Assembly (NCBI RefSeq): GCF_003014555.1
Contig: NZ_PYGE01000023.1
Span: 1 to 64,000, forward strand
DNA from: Haloactinopolyspora alba
Lineage (GTDB): Bacteria > Actinomycetota > Actinomycetes > Jiangellales > Jiangellaceae
Direction: 5' to 3'
DNA length: 64,000 nucleotides
A model generated the notes under the pieces. It did no database searches. It worked only from the letters and a program-made list of their open reading frames with translations, and was not told where the DNA came from. The translations under genes were made by a program, and so were the position numbers. Below, in pieces: positions 59,232 to 64,000 of the stretch (position 1 is the stretch's first letter; each line of letters starts with the position of its first letter).

Positions 59232-59303
59232 ATGCCAGGTCGCCAGCTGTTTAGCAGCCCCCGGTCGGTGGACGTCCGCCGCCCGGAGGGTGCACGCGCG
59301 TAG
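59232..59303 (+). CDS. Regulatory leader peptide (23 residues)
   Basis: The short frame encodes a peptide starting MPGRQLFSSPRSVDVRRPE and ending GARA. It matches the general pattern of actinobacterial 'putative leader peptides' (L..SRR.VDL.R). Those often end in cysteines and respond to amino-acid supply; this one lacks Cys and has a single Phe. It is leaderless behind a good promoter and precedes the ligase gene by 66 bases that can form alternative RNA structures. It is too short to be more than regulatory. Confidence 0.65.
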   Translation: MPGRQLFSSPRSVDVRRPEGARA

Positions 59304-59372
59304 GCCCTTCGCGGACGACCGGCCGGGGGAGGCTCCCGTCCCCGTTCCCGCCACGCGGAAGGCCTGGTCATG
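59261..59372 (+). promoter_or_regulatory. Attenuator-like alternative RNA pairings
   Basis: Segment 1, CCGGTCG (59261-59267, leader codons 10-13), can pair with segment 2, CGACCGG (59316-59322). Segment 2 can instead pair through GACCGGCC (59317-59324) with segment 3, GGCCTGGTC (59361-59369). Segment 3 covers the ribosome-binding region and abuts the ligase ATG at 59370. The two pairings exclude each other, as expected for control by ribosome position on the leader. Extra stems near 59325-59345 (GGGAGG/CTCCC) are possible. Confidence 0.5.
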
Positions 59373-60506
59373 TCCGTTCCTGTCACATCTGCCCACTCTT
59401 GTCGATCGCGTCCGGTGCCGGTCGCGGCCCTGGTCCGCGCGCTCCAGTTACGTGACCTCACCGACCCGAACGAGGGTCCGCACGCACTCCAACTCCTCGT
59501 CGGCGCCGCCGCCGACGCCCTCGCCACCAGCTGGGACTGCGACGTCCGGGTCGAACGTTCCCGTCCCGTGGTCTCGCTCGAGGACAACTACGACCGGCTC
59601 GGATACGGTCCCGACGCGGTGACCCGCGACGCGCGATACACCCGCTACGTCAGCGACACCACCATGCTCCGCAGCCACACCTCCGCCGGTGTGCCGCCGG
59701 TGCTGCGCCAACTCGCCCAGCATCCCCCGGCGCGTTCCGTGCTGCTGGTGCTGCCCGGTATCTGCCACCGCCGCGACTCGATCGACCGGATGCACACCAG
59801 CGCTCCACACCAGCTGGACCTGTGGCTCGTCCGCCGTGGCGGTGCGCGGCTCGACCACGACGACCTACACACGATGGTCGCCGCGCTCGTCGAAGCGATG
59901 CTGCCGGGCAGCCACTGGCGGTGGAACCGCACCGAACATCCGTACACCGCGGGCGGGCGCGAGGTGGAGGTGATCCACGGCGACCGTCCGGTCGAGATCG
60001 CCGAGTGCGGGCTGGCCGCTCCGGAGGTCCTCACCCGTGCCGGGCTGGATCCCGCCGTCTGGAGCGGGCTCGCCCTGGGCATGGGGTTGGACCGGATGCT
60101 GATGCTGCGCAAGGGCGTTCCGGACATCCGGCTGCTGCGCTCGCCGGACCCGCGCATCGACGCGCAGATGCAGCATCTCGATCCCTACCACCCGGTCTCC
60201 GACCTGCCGCCGGCGACGCGGGACATCTCGCTCGCGGTGCCGGCCGACGACGACGCGGAGATCCTCGGCGACCGGGTCCGCGACGCCCTCGGCGACAGCG
60301 CCGACCTGGTGGAGGAGGTCGCCGTGCTGTCCAGGACCGGCTACGACGACCTCCCCCAGCCGGCACGCCGCCGGCTCGGCATCCGCCCGGACCAGTGCAA
60401 CGTGCTGCTGCGCCTCACCCTCCGCCCGGTCGACCGGACCCTGACCGGCGACGAGGCGAACGAGATCCGCGATCACGTCTACGCCGCCCTGCACAACGGC
60501 ACATGA
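59370..60506 (+). CDS. srmL: PheS-like class II aminoacyl-ligase with FDX-ACB domain ('mystery ligase' SrmL type)
   Basis: The 378-residue protein is built like a single-chain phenylalanyl-tRNA synthetase. The class II catalytic core has a motif 2-like RYVSDTTMLRSHTSAGVPPV and motif 3-like GLALGMGLDRMLMLRKGVPD. A C-terminal anticodon-binding FDX-ACB domain follows (about 285-378; PPATRDISLAVPADDDAE, GYDDLPQPARRRLGIR). Housekeeping PheRS in actinomycetes is a PheS/PheT pair, so this is an extra enzyme, corresponding from memory to what databases call a PheS-related mystery ligase. The true substrate is unknown. A leader peptide and RNA switch precede it, suggesting control by amino-acid supply. 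Confidence 0.8.
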   Translation: MSVPVTSAHSCRSRPVPVAALVRALQLRDLTDPNEGPHALQLLVGAAADALATSWDCDVRVERSRPVVSLEDNYDRLGYGPDAVTRDARYTRYVSDTTMLRSHTSAGVPPVLRQLAQHPPARSVLLVLPGICHRRDSIDRMHTSAPHQLDLWLVRRGGARLDHDDLHTMVAALVEAMLPGSHWRWNRTEHPYTAGGREVEVIHGDRPVEIAECGLAAPEVLTRAGLDPAVWSGLALGMGLDRMLMLRKGVPDIRLLRSPDPRIDAQMQHLDPYHPVSDLPPATRDISLAVPADDDAEILGDRVRDALGDSADLVEEVAVLSRTGYDDLPQPARRRLGIRPDQCNVLLRLTLRPVDRTLTGDEANEIRDHVYAALHNGT

Positions 60507-60536
60507 GGCCGCCGGCGCGGACGAACGCAGACCTCA

Positions 60537-62744
60537 TCATGCTGCGGGCACGCTCTCCGGTTCGGGAGCCTGCTCCGACTCGCGGAGTCCGAAACGCGCG
60601 TGCAGGCGGCGTAACGGAGCGGGCGCCCACCAGGTCGCCCGCCCGCCGAGGCGCATCGTCGCCGGCAGCAACGCACCGCGGATGAGCGTCGCGTCGATCA
60701 GCACCGCCAGCGGCAGCCCCACGCCGAACGCCTTCATGTAGGTGAGGTCGGAGATGAGGAACGCCAGGAAGACGATCGAGATCAGCACCGCGGCGGCGGT
60801 GACGATGCGCCCGATCCGTTCGAGGCCCATGGCGACCGCGGCCGTGGGTTCGCCGCGCAACTCGTACTCCTCGCGGATCCGGGACAGCATGAAGACCTGG
60901 TAGTCCATGGCCAGGCCGAACGCGAGCGCGAACAGCATGATCGGGACGGTGGAGATCGTGGTCCCGGTGACGGTGAAGTCGCCGAGCAGCCCGGACAGGT
61001 TGCCCTCCTGGAAGATCCACACCATCGCGCCGAAGGTCGCGGTCAGGCTCAGTGTGCTGAGCACGAGCGCCAGGAACGGCAGCACGACGCTCCCGGTCAA
61101 CAGGAACAGCAGGACCAGCATCGCCACCCCCACCGCCGTCAGGCCGTAGGGCAGCCGCTCGATCAGGGCGGCGTCCGCGTCCTCGGCGACCGCCGCCGTG
61201 CCGCCGACCAGCGTGTCGAACGGGGCCGGCGTCGCCCTGATGTCCAGGGCGAGGCGCTGGTCCTGCTCCGTCGTTCCGGACTCGGGCACGACGGACAGGT
61301 ACACGGTGTTCGCGGCCGCGAAGCGCTCGTGCGCCGGTCCGGCGGGAGCCTGCTGCGCACCGTGGGCGTAGCTGCCGGTGGCGGTGTCCACTCGGGCGAC
61401 GTGGTCGAGGGTCGACAACTCGGTCGCGTACGCGCCGAGAACGTCGCTGCCCACGTCGGCGTCCTCCGCGACGACCTGCAGGGCGTCCTGCTCGCCGGAG
61501 GCGAAGTCGGTGCGGATCGTCGACGCGACCTGCCGCGATTCCGAGGATTCCGGCATCACCCGCTCGTCGACGTAGCCGAGCTTGATGCCGAGGAACGGCG
61601 CGCCGAACAGCAGCAGCACCGCCGTCACGGCCGTGGCGATCGGCAGTGGACGGCGCATCACGAACGTCGCGAGCCGGTGCCAGAACCCGTTCTCGGCGTT
61701 GCCGGCCTCGGCGGTACGGCGCCGCATCCGCGCCCGTCCGACGCGCTGGCCGAGGACGGCGAACAGTGCGGGCAGCACGGTCAGCGAGACGGCCGCGGCA
61801 AGCAGCGCCGTCACCACGCCGGCGTAGCCGATCGAGCGCATCGCGGGGATCGGGAACAGTGTCAGCGACCCGAGCGAGATCGACACGGTCAACGCCGCGA
61901 ACACCACCGTGCGCCCGGCCGACACCATCGTCGCCCGGATCGCGGCGCCGGTCGCCTGCCCGGCCCGCAGCTCCTCGCGGTAGCGGTTGACGATCAGCAG
62001 GCTGTAGTCGATCGCAAGGCCCAGACCGGCCAGCGTGACCACGTTCGCGCTGAGCACCGACAGGTTGGTGATCTCGGCCAGCAGCCACAGCAAGCCCATG
62101 GCCGTCATCGACGTCACCAGCGCGACCGCGAGCGGAAGCAGTGCGGCCACGACGCCGCCGAAGACGAACACGAGCGCCACCAGGGTGACCGGGAACACGA
62201 TGAGCTCGCCGGTGACGACGTCGCGTTCGCTCTGCTCGGTGAGCTCGTGCTGGAACATCGCATAGCCGCCGACCTCGACCCGCACCGGCCCGGACATGCC
62301 GCGGTAGGACGGCGCCAGCTCGGAGACACGTTCGTCCACGGCGTCGTCGTCCCCGGTGATCGTGGCCATGATCAGCGCCTTGTCACCGTTGTCGCTGCGC
62401 AGCTGTGGCGCCTGCGCGGAGGACCAGTACGAGACGACGTTCCGGACGTGCTCCTCCTCGCTCAGCCGACGGGTCAACTGCTCACCTTCCGTGGCCGCCG
62501 CCGGGTCGTCCACGCCGTCCGGGGCGGTGACCAGCAGCGTGAGGTTGGGCTGCGAGCGCCCGAACGTGTCTTCGAGGACGTCGGCGGCCTGCCCGGACTC
62601 CGCGGTCGGGTCGTCGAACCCGCCGGCGGAGAGCTTGCCGAACAACGTCGTGGCGGCCGTCCCGCCGATCACGATCAGCACCACCGCGGTGACCAGTACC
62701 ATCCGGCGCCGTCGTGTGACGAAGCCCGACAGTCTTTTCAACAT
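60537..62744 (-). CDS. MMPL-family RND transporter
   Basis: The 735-residue efflux/lipid-export type protein has two halves, each with one membrane segment, an extracellular domain and five more membrane segments. Marks are FGKLSAGGFDDPTAESGQAA in the first loop, GLGLAIDYSLLIVNRYREE in the first half, and ALAFGLAMDYQVFMLSRIREE with its Asp-Tyr proton-relay pair in the second. GGAG precedes the ATG at 62744; an upstream in-frame ATG at 62789 is less likely. No regulator is adjacent. Confidence 0.93.
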   Translation of the reverse strand: MLKRLSGFVTRRRRMVLVTAVVLIVIGGTAATTLFGKLSAGGFDDPTAESGQAADVLEDTFGRSQPNLTLLVTAPDGVDDPAAATEGEQLTRRLSEEEHVRNVVSYWSSAQAPQLRSDNGDKALIMATITGDDDAVDERVSELAPSYRGMSGPVRVEVGGYAMFQHELTEQSERDVVTGELIVFPVTLVALVFVFGGVVAALLPLAVALVTSMTAMGLLWLLAEITNLSVLSANVVTLAGLGLAIDYSLLIVNRYREELRAGQATGAAIRATMVSAGRTVVFAALTVSISLGSLTLFPIPAMRSIGYAGVVTALLAAAVSLTVLPALFAVLGQRVGRARMRRRTAEAGNAENGFWHRLATFVMRRPLPIATAVTAVLLLFGAPFLGIKLGYVDERVMPESSESRQVASTIRTDFASGEQDALQVVAEDADVGSDVLGAYATELSTLDHVARVDTATGSYAHGAQQAPAGPAHERFAAANTVYLSVVPESGTTEQDQRLALDIRATPAPFDTLVGGTAAVAEDADAALIERLPYGLTAVGVAMLVLLFLLTGSVVLPFLALVLSTLSLTATFGAMVWIFQEGNLSGLLGDFTVTGTTISTVPIMLFALAFGLAMDYQVFMLSRIREEYELRGEPTAAVAMGLERIGRIVTAAAVLISIVFLAFLISDLTYMKAFGVGLPLAVLIDATLIRGALLPATMRLGGRATWWAPAPLRRLHARFGLRESEQAPEPESVPAA

Positions 62745-62882
62745 CGTGTCTCCTCGCTGCTCCGAGAGTTGTTCTCGACTGCACCCCAAGACACGGCGGA
62801 CCGGCCGGACGTGACAGTCCCCGCCCGGACGCGAGACACGTCACAGCACCCGTCGAGCTCCCTGATCGGCGATGCTGGTGAC

Positions 62883-63476
62883 ATGAGCGAGCTGATCGTG
62901 CTTCGGCACGGCGAGACGGAGTGGAGCCGCGACGGCCGGCACACCGGGCGGACGGACATCGCACTGACCGGGCCCGGTGAGGACGAGGCCCGCCGCCTGG
63001 CGCCGTTCTTCGCACGCCGCGCGGTCCCGAACGTGCTGGTCAGCCCGGCGGCCCGGGCGCGGCGCACCGCGGAGCTCGCAGGGCTCGCCGACGCCGCGCC
63101 GGAACCGGACCTGTGGGAGTGGGACTACGGCGGCGACGAGGGCCGCACCACCGCGCAGATCCGCGAGGAGCGGCCCGGGTGGTACCTGTGGACCGACGGG
63201 GTCGTCCCCGGTGACGCCGACCACCCCGGCGAGTCCGTGCGTGACGTCGGTGCCCGGACGGACGCGGTGCTCGACCGCGTGCGGGCGCTCCTCCCGGACG
63301 GCGACGTCGCCCTCGTGGCCCACGGGCACGTGCTGCGCGTGCTCACCGCCCGCTGGCTCGGCCTGGACCCGGCCGACGGCCGGCTGTTCCGGCTCGGCAC
63401 CGGCACCGTGTCGTTCCTGGGAACGGAGCACGGCCATCCGGTCATCAACGCCTGGAACGCGCCGCCGCCGAACTGA
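62883..63476 (+). CDS. Histidine phosphatase family protein
   Basis: The 197-residue phosphoglycerate-mutase-like phosphatase has a catalytic RHG motif, VLRHGETEWSRDGRHTGRTD (His9). The second His is in ALVAHGHVLRVLTARWLGL and the acid residue in the EWDYGGDEGRTT stretch. Start at 62883 gives the standard N-terminus MSELIVLRHGE. The substrate is unknown. It is divergent from the MMPL transporter. Confidence 0.93.
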   Translation: MSELIVLRHGETEWSRDGRHTGRTDIALTGPGEDEARRLAPFFARRAVPNVLVSPAARARRTAELAGLADAAPEPDLWEWDYGGDEGRTTAQIREERPGWYLWTDGVVPGDADHPGESVRDVGARTDAVLDRVRALLPDGDVALVAHGHVLRVLTARWLGLDPADGRLFRLGTGTVSFLGTEHGHPVINAWNAPPPN

Positions 63477-63541
63477 ACGTTGGACGATGACCACGACCTG
63501 ATCCGATTGCATCGTCGATCCAGGTCCAGCAACATACGAGC

Positions 63542-64000
63542 ATGCGCTTCTCGGTCAACATTCCCAACTTCGGCGACTTCGCCGACGCCGGCGCAGTGGC
63601 GACGGTGGCCACGAGGGCGGAACAGGCAGGCTGGGACGCGCTGCTCATCTGGGATCACGTCGTGCACGACAAGCAGCAGCGCCGGGGACAGCCCTTCGGC
63701 GATCCATGGATGTTGCTGACCGCCGCGGCGTTGGCGACCACGACCCTCCGGCTGGGCACGCTCGTCACGCCGGTGGCCCGACGACGGCCGGAACAGCTCG
63801 CGCGCCAGGTGGCCACTCTGGACTCACTCAGTGGCGGGAGGGTGATCTTCGGCGCCGGCCTCGGCGGGCCGATCGAGGACGAGTTCGCCAGCTTCGGCGA
63901 ACCCACCGACCCGGTGGTGCTGGCCGAGCACCTGGACGAAGGGCTGGAGCTCCTGCACCGCTACTGGTCGGGCGAGACGGTGAACCATCACGGACGCCAC
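63542..64000 (+). CDS. LLM-class flavin-dependent oxidoreductase (truncated by the window edge)
   Basis: The first 153 residues of a luciferase-like, probably F420- or FMN-dependent, oxidoreductase are visible, starting MRFSVNIPNFGDFADAGAV. GWDALLIWDHVVHD, RLGTLVTPVARRRPEQLARQ, LDSLSGGRVIFGAGLG and a late LDEGLELLHRYWSGE are all classic. The gene runs past base 64000, so its end is not seen. Confidence 0.93.
   Translation, partial: MRFSVNIPNFGDFADAGAVATVATRAEQAGWDALLIWDHVVHDKQQRRGQPFGDPWMLLTAAALATTTLRLGTLVTPVARRRPEQLARQVATLDSLSGGRVIFGAGLGGPIEDEFASFGEPTDPVVLAEHLDEGLELLHRYWSGETVNHHGRH

Overview
The window is a high-GC, densely coded chromosomal segment from an actinomycete. The evidence is the mycobacterial/streptomycete-type gene order clpS-DUF2017-mec-cysO-cysM-murI-MBL-rph-rdgB, many GTG starts, frequent leaderless starts (a TANNNT -10 box 5-8 bases before the start codon), twin-arginine exported enzymes, a DUF3039 gene and a streptogrisin-type protease. 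A family within Jiangellales is possible, but this is only a guess from gene content and the palindromic repeats. No tRNA, CRISPR array, transposase or prophage gene was recognised.

Layout. 1-452: the leader and three tandem promoters of an rRNA operon that runs off the left edge on the minus strand. 453-8856: a minus-strand housekeeping block holding a membrane molybdoenzyme, rdgB, rph, a PIG-L deacetylase, an MBL hydrolase, murI, the cysM/cysO/mec cysteine pathway, DUF2017 and clpS. 9055-11547: nicotinate/nicotinamide salvage (pncB, pncA) and a small P-loop kinase. 11548-15464: a two-component system divergent from an ABC exporter. 15566-18883: a very large secreted ThuA / sugar dehydrogenase / TIM-barrel fusion behind a LacI-type operator. 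19238-19765: a BrnTA toxin-antitoxin module. 19775-23200 and 31276-33129: tyrosine/homogentisate catabolism (hmgA, an uncharacterised partner, fahA; hpd with an Lrp regulator). Between and after these lie LtrA, an orphan FtsX permease, a CDF zinc exporter with its ArsR regulator, a DsbA/FrnE protein with its HxlR regulator, an M1 peptidase, and a second HxlR next to an FAD monooxygenase.

35286-41632: a small surface protein, IclR plus PTS-type dihydroxyacetone kinase (dhaKLM), and the glyoxylate shunt operon aceA-aceB. 41938-49646: a Tat-exported PGRP amidase with a golvesin-like C-terminus, a helicase, an MFS exporter with LysR, and a secreted chymotrypsin-fold protease. 49829-52565: DUF3039, then a tight four-gene operon (WXG100-like protein, calpain-family protease, and two paralogous small proteins of which one is a lipoprotein). 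The operon looks like an undescribed effector/immunity module. 52602-64000: YqgE, malic enzyme, a PfkB kinase, a LuxR-family giant regulator, an SRPBCC protein, a PheS-like 'mystery ligase' preceded by a leader peptide with alternative RNA pairings, an MMPL transporter, a histidine phosphatase and a truncated LLM flavin enzyme.

Two near-identical palindromic elements (15484-15534 and 23197-23247) sit between convergent genes and share long arms but different loops. The most interesting items are the calpain operon, the leader peptide/attenuator in front of the PheS-like ligase, the processed CysO tail and the dispersed palindromes.
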